Shown here: positions 27,980 to 37,715 of the stretch, piece by piece
Numbering within the stretch: position 1 is the stretch's first letter
Layout of the letters: every line of letters begins with the position of its first letter
Source: Sporosarcina sp. PTS2304
Lineage (GTDB): Bacteria > Bacillota > Bacilli > Bacillales_A > Planococcaceae
NCBI RefSeq assembly: GCF_003351785.1
Contig: NZ_CP031230.1
Span: 1,364,001-1,428,000, forward strand
Length of the DNA: 64,000 bases
Direction: 5' to 3'
Position numbers and translations under genes: made by a program
The notes under the pieces: model-generated
Seen by the model: only the letters and a program-made list of their open reading frames with translations
What the model was told of the DNA's origin: nothing
Database searches by the model: none

Positions 27980-28852
27980 TTATTTTTGGCAGGCAGGACA
28001 ATAGACAGATGTTCTACCGGCTATTTGTTTGCTTTTCGTTGGTTTATTACAAGATGTACATAGTTTTTTACCATACATATGCAAATGATGTTGCATCGTG
28101 CCTGCATTTCCGTTAACAGAACGGTAATCTGAAATTGTACTTCCGCCTGCGTCAATACTTTCCTGCAATACTCGCACTATCTCTTGGAAAAGCAGGATTT
28201 TTCGCTTTCTACTAATTCTGTAGGCAGCACGTGCGGGAAGAATCTTCATATGGAATAATGCTTCTGTTGCATAGATATTACCGCAACCTGAAATGACTTT
28301 GCCATCCATAATAACTTCTTTGATCGCTTTTCTTTTATACTTTTCCGATTCAGCCATTTCAAGAAAGTGAGGCAGCGCTTCTTCCGAGAACGGTTCTGGC
28401 GCCATTTCCAGTAAAGGCGGGAAATCTTCTTCTGCTTGTAACAGACGCATTTCACCGAATCTACGAATGTCCGAATAAATGAGTAAGCCCCCGTCCTCCA
28501 TCTCTAAAAATATATGTGCATGCTTACGAAACTTCTCTTCAGTTATTTCATCCGGCGAATCCACGACAAACCACGCGCCCGTCATCCCTAAATGACTGAC
28601 GAGCAAATGTGGCTGATCTCCTTTTTGCAAATGGAAATAAATATATTTACTTCTACGTACGATTTTAGAAATAACCATTTTTTCTAATTCTTCAAGAAAA
28701 GCATTTACGGTCTTTCCTTTAATAATCGTTTCTTTTCCTGCTAATTTAGAAGTTACAACAGTATCCGATACAGAGAGTCGCTTAATCGTCCGTCCTTCGA
28801 CCAATGGTGCGAGATCTCGTACCACTCCTTCTACTTCAGGTAATTCAGGCAT
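27980..28852 (-). CDS. mutM: Formamidopyrimidine-DNA glycosylase
   Basis: 290 residues, base-excision repair of 8-oxoguanine and FaPy with AP lyase activity. The catalytic N-terminus PELPEVE is present with Pro2 and Glu3. The helix-two-turn-helix region and the C-terminal zinc finger (CTSCNKP ... CPAC) are complete. It lies between polA and coaE, with polA stopping 11 bases upstream. Its ribosome binding site is weak, so translation may depend on polA. Confidence 0.96.
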   Translation of the reverse strand: MPELPEVEGVVRDLAPLVEGRTIKRLSVSDTVVTSKLAGKETIIKGKTVNAFLEELEKMVISKIVRRSKYIYFHLQKGDQPHLLVSHLGMTGAWFVVDSPDEITEEKFRKHAHIFLEMEDGGLLIYSDIRRFGEMRLLQAEEDFPPLLEMAPEPFSEEALPHFLEMAESEKYKRKAIKEVIMDGKVISGCGNIYATEALFHMKILPARAAYRISRKRKILLFQEIVRVLQESIDAGGSTISDYRSVNGNAGTMQHHLHMYGKKLCTSCNKPTKSKQIAGRTSVYCPACQK

Positions 28853-28862
28853 CTCTCATCAC

Positions 28863-31487
28863 TCACTTTGTTTCGTACCAAGACTTGCCATAATTCCAAT
28901 CCACTTTCAACGGCACATCTAGTTGAATTGTTTGTTCCATGACTTCCGGCACGATTTCTTTTAACTTTTCCAATTCTTCAATAGGCGCTTCGAAAATCAG
29001 TTCATCATGCACTTGCAATAACATACGGGCTTGCAAATTTTCTTTCATGAGCCGTGCATCCATATCAATCATCGCTTGTTTAATGATATCTGCAGCCGTC
29101 CCTTGAATTGGTGTATTCATAGCCGTTCGTTCTGCGAAACCTCGCAAGTTGAAGTTTGAACTCGTTATATCAGGTAAGTATCGACGACGATTCAGTAATG
29201 TCGTGACGTAGCCTTTTTGCTTCGCATCAATAATACTGTCATCCATATATTGCTTCACCCCGGGGAAGCTGGCCAAATACGTATTAATGAATTCCCCTGC
29301 TTCTTTTCGTGTAATATTTAAACTTTGCGATAGCCCATAATCACTAATACCGTAAACAATTCCGAAGTTTACGGCTTTTGCCGCACGGCGCATATTGCTA
29401 TCCACTTCATCTTCTGCAACGCCAAAAACATCCATCGCTGTTTTCGTATGAATATCTGCGCCTTCTTTAAAAGCTTCGATTAGTTTTTCATCTTGAGAAA
29501 TATGTGCGAGCACACGCAACTCGATTTGAGAATAGTCTGCAGCGAACATAATCCAGTCCGTATTAGAGGGAATAAATGCCGCACGAATTTTACGCCCTTC
29601 TTCTAAACGAATCGGGATATTTTGCAAATTCGGATTGATCGAGCTTAAGCGACCTGTTTGGGTTAGAGCTTGCTGGAATCGTGTATGAATCTTGCCATCT
29701 TCATGAATTTCTTTCGATAACCCTTCGATATAAGTAGAATTTAACTTCCCGAGTTGGCGATATAATAATATATACTGAATGATTTCATGTTCACTTTCTA
29801 GCTTCTCTAATACATCAGCCGCAGTCGAATACCCAGTTTTCGTTTTTTTAATAGGCGTTAAGCCGATTTTTTCAAATAGAATAACTCCTAGTTGCTTCGG
29901 TGAATTAATATTAAACTTCTCACCCGCCATATCATAGATGTCTTTTTCAATAAGTCCTAACCGTTCTGTCAATTGTTTTCCTATCGTTTGAAGAACTTGT
30001 AAGTCTGTTGTAACGCCTGTTACTTCCATCTTACCTAGAATCTTAGCTAACGGAAGTTCTAACTTACGGAACAATTCTTGTTGTTCGTTTTCTTCCAACT
30101 GTTTAGAAACGATCGGTTGTAGCTCCCATACCGCATGTGCTTTTCTCGCTATATGATCTGCTAATACTTCTGAAGCAGGAAGTGACCGCTTTGCTCCTTT
30201 TCCATAAACTGATTCGTCATTCTTCACTCCATAGTAACCAAATGAACGTGCGATTTCTGATACTTCATCTGCAGAAAATGAAGGATTGACTATATAAGCC
30301 GCCAGCATTAAATCAAATTCTGCTCCATTAAGTTCCATCCCTAATCTTGCAATCGTTGCGTAAGCCGATTTTGAATCGGATGCATACTTTACTGTAGAAT
30401 GATCTGCCAGCCATTCCTTTAGTACATCAGAAGATTTCGCTGTTTTAGTAGGAATGAAATACGTCTGACTGTCATTTGATAGACCGATTCCTAGAATATC
30501 AGCAGATAAATAATTATCGCCGTCAATTTCCACGTGAATAGACATCGTGTCAGTAAGTATATCTGCTGTTATTTCGTTCAGCACATGGACTTCAACCTCT
30601 TCAAGAGGCTGCCCTTCTACAGGTACATCTAATTTCTCCAACAGTGAATTAAACTGTAGCTCTTTATATAATTGAATCACTTCCTCATCATTTTTCCCTG
30701 CATACTCTAAATCATTAAATGAAACCTCGATCGGTGCTTGTACTTCAATTGTAGCTAATTCCTTACTCATAAATGCCTGCTCTTTATTTGTCACTAAATT
30801 TTCTTTCATCTTTTTAGCAGTAATCTGGTCGATTGACTTATATACATTCTCTACAGACCCATATTCTTTTAGTAACTTCAGTGCTGTCTTCTCTCCTATA
30901 CCTGGGACGCCTGGTATATTATCAGATGCATCACCCATTAATCCTTTCATATCAATTATTTGCAAAGGAGTAATCCCATACTTTTCTGCGATATGTTCAG
31001 GAGTATAGATCTCAAGATCAGTAATGCCTTTCCTCGTAATACATACTGTAGTTTGGGCGTTCGCCAGCTGTGTCAAATCTTTATCTCCAGAAATAACAAT
31101 TACTTGTGCATCTTCTGAAGCGGACTCTTTACTTAGCGTACCGATGATATCATCAGCTTCGTATTGATCCAGTTCATACTGCGTAATACCGAATACGTCC
31201 ACCAGCTTTCGTATATAAGGAAACTGCTCTGAAAGTTCAGGCGGTGTCTTTTGACGACCTCCTTTATACTCTTTGAATGTACTGTGGCGGAATGTAGTTT
31301 TACCTGCATCCCAAGCAACGAGCACATGTGTCGGTTTTTCATTAGCCAAAATATTTTCCAGCATCATAGTAAATCCATATACCGCATTTGTATGAATCCC
31401 TTTATCATTCGTTAACAAAGGCAAGGCAAAAAACGCTCTATAAGCTAAACTATTTCCATCGAGTAAAACAATTTTCTTTTTCGTCAA
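28863..31487 (-). CDS. polA: DNA polymerase I
   Basis: 874 residues: 5' nuclease domain (1-295; LLDGNSLAYRAF, DASDNIPGVPGIGEKTA), a 3'-5' exonuclease-like domain and the polymerase domain (DYSQIELRVLAH, RRAAKAVNFGIVYG, LLQVHDEL). The exonuclease region has VEIDG where the active DxE motif would be, so proofreading is probably absent, as in Bacillus Pol I. The TTG at 31487 is chosen (MTKKKIVLLDG): AAGGAG lies ten bases upstream, whereas the GTG four codons earlier touches it. Confidence 0.95.
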   Translation of the reverse strand: MTKKKIVLLDGNSLAYRAFFALPLLTNDKGIHTNAVYGFTMMLENILANEKPTHVLVAWDAGKTTFRHSTFKEYKGGRQKTPPELSEQFPYIRKLVDVFGITQYELDQYEADDIIGTLSKESASEDAQVIVISGDKDLTQLANAQTTVCITRKGITDLEIYTPEHIAEKYGITPLQIIDMKGLMGDASDNIPGVPGIGEKTALKLLKEYGSVENVYKSIDQITAKKMKENLVTNKEQAFMSKELATIEVQAPIEVSFNDLEYAGKNDEEVIQLYKELQFNSLLEKLDVPVEGQPLEEVEVHVLNEITADILTDTMSIHVEIDGDNYLSADILGIGLSNDSQTYFIPTKTAKSSDVLKEWLADHSTVKYASDSKSAYATIARLGMELNGAEFDLMLAAYIVNPSFSADEVSEIARSFGYYGVKNDESVYGKGAKRSLPASEVLADHIARKAHAVWELQPIVSKQLEENEQQELFRKLELPLAKILGKMEVTGVTTDLQVLQTIGKQLTERLGLIEKDIYDMAGEKFNINSPKQLGVILFEKIGLTPIKKTKTGYSTAADVLEKLESEHEIIQYILLYRQLGKLNSTYIEGLSKEIHEDGKIHTRFQQALTQTGRLSSINPNLQNIPIRLEEGRKIRAAFIPSNTDWIMFAADYSQIELRVLAHISQDEKLIEAFKEGADIHTKTAMDVFGVAEDEVDSNMRRAAKAVNFGIVYGISDYGLSQSLNITRKEAGEFINTYLASFPGVKQYMDDSIIDAKQKGYVTTLLNRRRYLPDITSSNFNLRGFAERTAMNTPIQGTAADIIKQAMIDMDARLMKENLQARMLLQVHDELIFEAPIEELEKLKEIVPEVMEQTIQLDVPLKVDWNYGKSWYETK

Positions 31488-31520
31488 AATTCGGTCCACT
31501 CCTTTTTTATCACTGACAAG

Positions 31521-31797
31521 CGCCTGTCGAGTCTTAACGGCGCTTTCCGCTTTTGATTCGACTAGCTACAAGCGCCAGACTCTCGGGTCGCTTCAGACGG
31601 TACAAGAAGGCAAAAAACGCCTTCGTGTAACGTCTTCCAGCGCCTGTCGAGTCTTAACGGCGCTTTCCGCTTTTGATTCGACTAGCTACAAGCGCCAGAC
31701 TCTCGGGTCGCTTCAGACGGTACAAGAAGGCAAAAAACGCCTTCGTGTAACGTCTTCCAGCGCCTGTCGAGTCTTAACGGCGCTTTCCGCTTTTGAT
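31521..31797. repeat. Perfect 120-bp tandem repeat, 2.3 copies
   Basis: Units at 31521-31640 and 31641-31760 are identical base for base, and the first 37 bases recur at 31761-31797. Each unit holds a GAAGGC/GCCTTC hairpin inside an extended dyad and ends with GTAACGTCTTCCAG. It lies between the polA start and the hflC terminator, so it occupies the polA upstream region. It contains no open frame of interest. The AAAAGCGGAAAGCGCC-type core resembles dispersed intergenic repeats of Bacillales. Confidence 0.95.
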
Positions 31798-31858
31798 ATA
31801 TAAATGCGCCATTTCATCTTAGTTTACCATGATGGCAACTAGAAATGATAATGGCGCA
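31798..31858 (-). terminator. hflC terminator
   Basis: TGCGCCA / TGGCGCA arms with further ATTTC-type pairing and a T-rich exit on the minus strand. Confidence 0.75.
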
Positions 31859-31869
31859 CTTTTGTTTTG

Positions 31870-32898
31870 TTATTGTAACGAGCCTGTTAGTAATTTGGCG
31901 TATGGAGAGTCTGCTGGGAGGATGATCATTGTTTCATCGTTCACTACTTTCGTATATGACTGGAGGGTTCTGTATAATTTATAGAACTCTGGGTCTTTGG
32001 CGAATGTATTATTATAAATTTTAGCTGCTTCTGCTTCACCTTGTGCAGTGACGATAGCGGCTTCAGCTTTTGCTTTCGCCAGCATCTCTTGTACTTCACG
32101 ATCGGTTTCTGCTTCAATTTTGCGTTTCTCTGCATCCCCTTCAGACAAATAGGACTGAGCTGTTGATTGTCGTTCAGAAATCATCCGTGTGTAAATAGAT
32201 TGCTCGTTCTCTTCTGGCAGATCAATACGTTTCATACGAACATCGACTACTTCGATCCCATAATTTCCGTCCGCTAAAAACTTATTTACTTTCTCTGTGA
32301 CACGGTCATTTAAACTGCCGCGGGATGAATCCTCGTCATTGACTACGTCTACATAGTTTAGTTTACCCATTTCATTTCGAACTACTGAATAGATAAACTC
32401 TTCTAAACGCGCTTCGGCATTTACAATATTACGAGCATTTGAAATCATTTTAGCCGGATCTACAATATTCCATACTGCGTAATTATCAATGATAATTCGC
32501 TTTTTATCTTTCGTCGTAATTTCCGCTTCCGATACGTTCGATGTCATTTGGTTTTTAGGAAGTGTAGAAATACTTTGTATGAAAGGAATTTTCATATTAA
32601 TTCCTGGTTCTTTAACGATTCGTGTGATTTCACCAAATTGACGTACGACACGATACTCATTTTCTTTTACGATGAATAAGTTGGACAAAAGAATGACGAT
32701 GACAGCAAATGCTACAGTTAATGAAATGATCAACTTTGTATATCGTTTTACATCAATCGTTTTCTTCGGTTTAATCGGATAGACTTTTGACTCGGGTTCT
32801 GAATCAGTAGGAACTTTCTTTTTCTTTTGTTGATCTGTTTCTCCCATTTTTTTCAATGCTTCTTCTATTTTTTTGAAAGGATTCTGTTCATTGCTCAT
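31870..32898 (-). CDS. hflC: HflC-type SPFH protein
   Basis: A 342-residue SPFH/stomatin protein. A cytosolic, Lys-rich N-terminus of about 50 residues precedes one membrane segment (about 54-75), an SPFH domain and a coiled-coil Ala/Glu-rich C-terminal region (AEAAIVTAQGEAEAAKIYN). In proteobacteria HflK-HflC form a cage around FtsH. The start overlaps the end of hflK by four bases (ATGA). No ftsH is adjacent. Confidence 0.88.
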   Translation of the reverse strand: MSNEQNPFKKIEEALKKMGETDQQKKKKVPTDSEPESKVYPIKPKKTIDVKRYTKLIISLTVAFAVIVILLSNLFIVKENEYRVVRQFGEITRIVKEPGINMKIPFIQSISTLPKNQMTSNVSEAEITTKDKKRIIIDNYAVWNIVDPAKMISNARNIVNAEARLEEFIYSVVRNEMGKLNYVDVVNDEDSSRGSLNDRVTEKVNKFLADGNYGIEVVDVRMKRIDLPEENEQSIYTRMISERQSTAQSYLSEGDAEKRKIEAETDREVQEMLAKAKAEAAIVTAQGEAEAAKIYNNTFAKDPEFYKLYRTLQSYTKVVNDETMIILPADSPYAKLLTGSLQ

Positions 32899-33872
32899 GA
32901 AGCTTTCTCTCCTTTCTCAGAAGATTTTTCTGTCTCCGTTGTTTCTTCTACTTTTGTTTTCTGCAATTTTTCGATTGGTAAATACTTCATCGTCTCTCCG
33001 CTATCATTCATAATGTAAAGATTCGCTTTAGGTAATACTTGTTCGAGCGTTTCTATAATTAGACGCTCTCTAGTGATTTCTTTGTTTTTTGCATACTCTG
33101 TATACAAATCACTAAACAGAGCTACATCTCCACGAGCCTGTTCGATACGCGCTGTTTTTCTACCTTGCGCTTGTGATTTAATCGCATCACGTTCACCGAT
33201 TGCTTCGTTCTTCTTTTGGTTTTCGTACTTTTTCGCTTCATTTATTTTCGTGTTCTTCGTTTCGCGTGCATCTGTAACCGCTGTAAAAGCTGCGCGAACT
33301 TCTGCATTAGGTAATTCTACGTCTTGTAATTTTACTCCTTGTACAGCAATCCCTATATTGTACTTCTCTACTAAACTCGTTAGTAGGTCACGTGTTTTTG
33401 CTTCTATTTCTGCTTTACCATCTGTTAAAGCAGCATCAATCGTTGAACTACCAATAACAGATCGAATAGAGGCGGAAGCAGCATCTCGTAAAATTTCAAT
33501 AGGCTCTTCTGCATTGAATAAATATTTTTTCGGATCTACAATTCGCCACTGAACGGTTAAATCAGTGAGTACTATGTATTCATCTCCAGTAATCATTTTT
33601 GTTTCCTTATCGACAATTTCTCCCGATTTATCTTGTTTATAACCAAAATGAATACTGTATGTTTCCTTTGATAAAATCTCTGCCTTTTGGATTGGCCAAG
33701 GCAATTTAAAATGAAGTCCAGAATCTGTCACTGGCGCTCCGGCTTGTCCAAAAGAAATGACTACGGCCTGTTCGGACTCATCCACTGTATACCAAGTCGT
33801 AAAAACGATAAGTAACAGTAATAACCCGGTGAGCACTAAACCTAGCGACACCAAGATTCGTTTTGTTCCCAT
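32895..33872 (-). CDS. hflK: HflK-type SPFH protein
   Basis: 325 residues: a membrane segment at about 8-27, then the SPFH domain beginning YTVDESEQAVVISFGQ. A charged coiled coil contains NTKINEAKKYENQKKNEA. It lacks the Gly-rich N-terminal extension of enterobacterial HflK. GGGAGG precedes the ATG. It starts 51 bases after phoR, so read-through from phoPR is plausible. Confidence 0.86.
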   Translation of the reverse strand: MGTKRILVSLGLVLTGLLLLLIVFTTWYTVDESEQAVVISFGQAGAPVTDSGLHFKLPWPIQKAEILSKETYSIHFGYKQDKSGEIVDKETKMITGDEYIVLTDLTVQWRIVDPKKYLFNAEEPIEILRDAASASIRSVIGSSTIDAALTDGKAEIEAKTRDLLTSLVEKYNIGIAVQGVKLQDVELPNAEVRAAFTAVTDARETKNTKINEAKKYENQKKNEAIGERDAIKSQAQGRKTARIEQARGDVALFSDLYTEYAKNKEITRERLIIETLEQVLPKANLYIMNDSGETMKYLPIEKLQKTKVEETTETEKSSEKGEKAS

Positions 33873-33923
33873 AGTTGTTCCTCCCTTTTCTTATGTATAG
33901 TTACTCTACGGAATGGGAGGCGA

Positions 33924-35348
33924 TTAAGTTTCAAAAGTTTTTTCAACACACGGTAATTGCACGTGAAATTCCGTACCTACTCCTACTTCACTATCAACTG
34001 TGACCAGTCCGTGATGTGCTTCCACAATATGCTTAACAATAGCTAAACCAAGACCCGTGCCACCTGACTCTCTGCTTCTAGCACGATCAATTCGATAAAA
34101 ACGTTCAAACAATCTAGGTAATTCATTTTGCATAATACCGATCCCTTGATCACTGACTGTAAGCTTCACATAATCTTTTATTTTCTCAACTGTCACAGTA
34201 ATCACCGTTTCTTCTTGAGAGTAAGCAATTGCATTATGGAGTAAATTTACCATCACTTGCACTAAACGATCATGATCTGCGGAAATCGTTAAATGATCCG
34301 GCATGTGAAGCACGACTTCCATCCGTTTTTCTTGAAGTTTAGTTCTTACAATTTGCAGTGATTGGTTCACAATATCAACTACATCCACTTCAGTGCTAGT
34401 AATTTCAAAACTTCCTCTTTCCATATTGGACAGACGTAACAAATCTTCAATCAATAACTGCAGTCGATTACTTTCTTTATACATAATTTCGTAAAAGTTT
34501 TGCTGAACAGCTGGATCCTCCACTGCGCCATCTAACAACATTTCAGAAAAACCTTTAATAGATGTAATAGGCGTCTTGAGTTCGTGGGATACATTTGCCA
34601 CAAAGTCTTTACGCACTTGTTCAAGTAGTACCAACTCTGTAATATCATGCATCACAATAACAATCCCTAACCACTTTCCATTTTCTCCGATGACAGGTGC
34701 CCCGTACACTTCAAGATGACAGATTTCATTTTCTAAAAAGACCATTGATTGAAATGTGCGTACTTCTTCCGTTAAGAAAATCTGTTCGATTTCAGTTTCA
34801 ATATCTTCCGGTAGCCCAATATCTTTGTACGTTCTACCCATCAAGTCTTCACTTTTCCGATGAAAAGTTTCCTCGAATACTTTATTGACGAGATTCACTG
34901 CTCCTGAGCGACCGAACATGAGTAGACTGCTGCCGATACTACTGACCAATGTCTTCAGTCGTTCTGCTTCCATCTCACGTAAAATAGAGTTTTCTTGCAA
35001 ATTTCTTGCAATTTGATTGATCGCCATTGTTAATTGATGATTTAAACGGCCATCTTCTATTTGCGCTCTTGCCGAGTAGTTGCCTTGAGCTAACTGATGT
35101 GTAACGTTTGTAAAGTGATCTATTGGACGCACATATTGCTGAAGTATTTTCGCCATTACAAACATCATCACTACGAAAACTAAAACTAAAGTGAATAAAA
35201 GATAGACCCAATACATCTGTTGAATCTTTGGATCAACACTTTCTGCAAACAAATGAAAAAATTGTCCTAAGATGATTCCTAGTACAATTAATAGGACCGA
35301 GAGAATGATTGCTGAAGCAGCTAGTAAACTTGAATAATAATTTTTCAT
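33924..35348 (-). CDS. phoR: Sensor histidine kinase PhoR, short-loop type
   Basis: 474 residues. Two membrane segments (about 8-30 and 46-68) enclose only some 15 outside residues. HAMP (about 70-120), PAS (about 125-235), HisKA with His255 in VSHELKTP, and HATPase_c follow (N box HNAIAYS, DQGIGI, GTGLGLAIV). B. subtilis PhoR carries a large extracytoplasmic PDC domain that is missing here. The assignment rests on its partner phoP and the polA-phoR-phoP synteny. The ATG directly follows the phoP stop (TAAATG). Confidence 0.9.
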   Translation of the reverse strand: MKNYYSSLLAASAIILSVLLIVLGIILGQFFHLFAESVDPKIQQMYWVYLLFTLVLVFVVMMFVMAKILQQYVRPIDHFTNVTHQLAQGNYSARAQIEDGRLNHQLTMAINQIARNLQENSILREMEAERLKTLVSSIGSSLLMFGRSGAVNLVNKVFEETFHRKSEDLMGRTYKDIGLPEDIETEIEQIFLTEEVRTFQSMVFLENEICHLEVYGAPVIGENGKWLGIVIVMHDITELVLLEQVRKDFVANVSHELKTPITSIKGFSEMLLDGAVEDPAVQQNFYEIMYKESNRLQLLIEDLLRLSNMERGSFEITSTEVDVVDIVNQSLQIVRTKLQEKRMEVVLHMPDHLTISADHDRLVQVMVNLLHNAIAYSQEETVITVTVEKIKDYVKLTVSDQGIGIMQNELPRLFERFYRIDRARSRESGGTGLGLAIVKHIVEAHHGLVTVDSEVGVGTEFHVQLPCVEKTFET

Positions 35349-36050
35349 TTATTTTTTCTCCTCAAACTTATAGCCGATTCCTCTTATAGTTTTAATATAG
35401 AGAGGTTTCCTCGTATTCTCCTCAATTTTATCTCGCAAATGACTAACGTGCACGTCTACTATTCTCGTATCTCCAGCAAAATCATAATTCCAGACGGCTA
35501 GCAATAATTGTTCGCGTGTGAGTACTCGATTCAGATTTTTCATAAAATACACGAGTAAATCAAATTCTTTACGTGTAAATTCCAACTGTTTATCGTTTAG
35601 GTACGCTTCGAATCTTTCTGGATATACGACAAGCTGACCAGTTTGTAATCGCTGCTCCTCTGTTTGAAAAGTTTTTTCACCCGATCGTCTCAGAACCGCT
35701 TTCACGCGTGCCGCAACTTCACGAGGGCTAAAAGGCTTCGTCATATAATCATCGGCCCCCATTTCCAAACCAATGATTTTATCCATTTCTTCTCCTCTGG
35801 CGGTTAACATAATAATCGGAGTTTCAATATTCTTCCTCCGTAATGTTTTACACACCTCAATGCCGTCGGTTTTTGGCAACATCAAATCTAAGATTATCAG
35901 ATCAGGGGATTCATCCATAGTTTGTCGAATGGCTTCCTCTCCGTCAATTGCAAGAACCGTTTGATAGTTTGCTTGCTCCAAAGTATATTCCAACAGTTTT
36001 CGAATCGATTGTTCATCTTCTACAATTAACACTTTCTGCTTATTCGACAT
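35349..36050 (-). CDS. phoP: Response regulator PhoP
   Basis: A 233-residue OmpR-family regulator. The receiver domain has acidic residues at 11-13, phosphoacceptor Asp55 and TKPFSPRE around the switch Lys. The winged helix ends TIRGIGYKFEEKK. It is expected to bind TTxACA direct repeats such as those upstream of pstS. It overlaps the end of the MaoC-type gene by 11 bases and is directly followed by phoR. Confidence 0.93.
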   Translation of the reverse strand: MSNKQKVLIVEDEQSIRKLLEYTLEQANYQTVLAIDGEEAIRQTMDESPDLIILDLMLPKTDGIEVCKTLRRKNIETPIIMLTARGEEMDKIIGLEMGADDYMTKPFSPREVAARVKAVLRRSGEKTFQTEEQRLQTGQLVVYPERFEAYLNDKQLEFTRKEFDLLVYFMKNLNRVLTREQLLLAVWNYDFAGDTRIVDVHVSHLRDKIEENTRKPLYIKTIRGIGYKFEEKK

Positions 36051-36525
36051 GTAAGTTTCCTTTTGAAACGACTTGTTCTATTACTACTTTTTCAGGAGCT
36101 TTCACAACTAACTCTCCACTCATCACACGTTCCGACTCTTCATCTACCGCATTGACTTGTATCGTGACTTGGTTTGTCGTAAAATCTAATTTTGTAATTT
36201 CCAATGTAAATTCGACAATTGCATAATGATAGACCGGCTTTGGGAAGTGGAGTTGCTGATTAATAACATGAGCCCCAGGTCCCGGCAAATGCTTAGATAT
36301 GGCCGCCGTCACAATTCCAGTCAGCATAATAGGCGGCACAATTGGCTGTCCATAAATGGTCTCTGCCGCATAATCGTGTTGTAAATATAACGGATTCGCG
36401 TCATTCGTCAATCCTAGATAAAGCATCAAATCCTTATCCTCAATTTTCTCAGTAAGTGTAATCTTTTCCCCAACTTCTAATTGAGAAATATCTTTCCCCA
36501 TCTTTTTTCTTTTACTCTTCAACAA
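36040..36525 (-). CDS. MaoC-like hot-dog hydratase
   Basis: A 161-residue single hot-dog domain of the MaoC / (R)-specific enoyl-CoA hydratase type. The catalytic D-x-N-P-L (NDANPLYLQHDYA) and the following GQPIVPPIMLTG segment are visible. The substrate is unknown. I place the start at the TTG 36525, since GAGGAG lies eight bases upstream; the ATG eight codons further in has only a weak site. It heads the presumed phoP-phoR-hflK-hflC transcript and overlaps phoP. Confidence 0.8.
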   Translation of the reverse strand: MLKSKRKKMGKDISQLEVGEKITLTEKIEDKDLMLYLGLTNDANPLYLQHDYAAETIYGQPIVPPIMLTGIVTAAISKHLPGPGAHVINQQLHFPKPVYHYAIVEFTLEITKLDFTTNQVTIQVNAVDEESERVMSGELVVKAPEKVVIEQVVSKGNLHVE

Positions 36526-36649
36526 TAAAATCACTCCTCATATAGGTTCATTGTAACTGTGAAGATGCAGAAAATTTATTCAATATGTAAATTATAGCAA
36601 TCAATCAAAGAAAAATCGAGAAATCGCGAAATGAATTATTTCCATAAGA

Positions 36650-36698
36650 AAAGGGCCATCACAGAAAATCAGATGTTACTGACTTTCTGGACAGCCCC
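36650..36698 (-). terminator. mdh terminator (repeated hairpin family)
   Basis: GGGGCTGTCCAGAAAGTCAG pairs imperfectly with CTGATTTTCTGTGATGGCCC on the minus strand, followed by TTTTC. It shares its core with hairpins at 18.3, 55.4 and 59.5 kb. Confidence 0.85.
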
Positions 36699-36709
36699 GT
36701 TTTTATAAC

Positions 36710-37648
36710 TTATGCAAGAACATTCATAACAGCACGGACAGAATCCGCAGATTTTTCTAAAGCTGTTTTTTCGTCATCAGTTAACTCAAGTTCTATAATC
36801 TTTTCGATACCTTCTGCCCCTAACACTGTAGGTACACCTAAATAAATACCATTCATGCCGTACTCACCTTCCAAGTATGCGATAGAAGGTAAGACACGTT
36901 TTTGATCTTTTAAGATCGCTTCCGTCATTTCCACTAACGCAGCAGCAGGCGCATAGTAAGCAGAACCATTTCCTAATAAGTTAACAATTTCTGCTCCACC
37001 TTTACGTGTACGATTAACAATTTCTTCTAAACGACCTGCAGAAATCAAGTTCTCTAGTGGAACTCCGCCTGCGGTTGAGTAGCGCACTAAAGGTACCATA
37101 TCGTCGCCATGACCACCTAGAACAAAGCCTGTTACGTCTTTGACGGATAGATTCAGTTCTTGTGCGACAAACGTGCGGAAACGAGCGGTATCAAGCACTC
37201 CTGATTGACCAATGACGCGTTCTTTTGGAAATCCTGATTCTTTATACACTGTGTATGTCATCGCATCTACGGGATTTGTCAATACGATGATTTTTGTATT
37301 TGGAGAATACTTGACGATTTCAGCTGTTACCGATTTCATTACTTTTTGATTCGTTTGGACTAAGTCGTCACGACTCATTCCAGGCTTACGTGCAATACCA
37401 GCCGTAATAACGACTACATCCGAATCTTTCGTATCTTCATAATTAGAAGTACCTATAATGTTTGCGTCAAACCCTTGAACTGGTCCTGCTTCCAACATGT
37501 CTAAAGCCTTGCCCTTTGTTGGATTTTCCATTGATGGAATATCTACAATTACTACGTCGCAAAGTTCTTTTTGAGCTAGAAGAAATGCAGTGGTTGCTCC
37601 AGTGAAACCAGATCCGATAACCGATACTTTTTTTCGCTTCAATGACAT
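36710..37648 (-). CDS. mdh: Malate dehydrogenase
   Basis: 312 residues, LDH-like NAD-dependent malate dehydrogenase. The dinucleotide loop is [11 protein letters not shown], with Asp in VVIVDIP marking NAD preference. Also visible are [18 protein letters not shown] and the catalytic [12 protein letters not shown]. The ATG at 37648 has AAAGGAG upstream. Last gene of citZ-icd-mdh. Confidence 0.96.
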   Translation of the reverse strand: MSLKRKKVSVIGSGFTGATTAFLLAQKELCDVVIVDIPSMENPTKGKALDMLEAGPVQGFDANIIGTSNYEDTKDSDVVVITAGIARKPGMSRDDLVQTNQKVMKSVTAEIVKYSPNTKIIVLTNPVDAMTYTVYKESGFPKERVIGQSGVLDTARFRTFVAQELNLSVKDVTGFVLGGHGDDMVPLVRYSTAGGVPLENLISAGRLEEIVNRTRKGGAEIVNLLGNGSAYYAPAAALVEMTEAILKDQKRVLPSIAYLEGEYGMNGIYLGVPTVLGAEGIEKIIELELTDDEKTALEKSADSVRAVMNVLA

Positions 37649-37715
37649 GTAAAACTCTCCTTTTCCAAAACAGTATAATAGAAAGAGGGGGATCATATCC
37701 CCCTCTACTTACATC

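Noticed and set aside
31521-31797. CRISPR-like repeat array
   Set aside because: The repeat unit is 120 bp, copies abut without spacers, and no cas gene is near. It is a plain tandem duplication.
33073-33552. 159-codon open frame opposite hflK
   Set aside because: It mirrors the Lys/Ala/Glu-rich coiled coil of HflK. The Phe- and Ser-rich translation is an artefact of the opposite strand.
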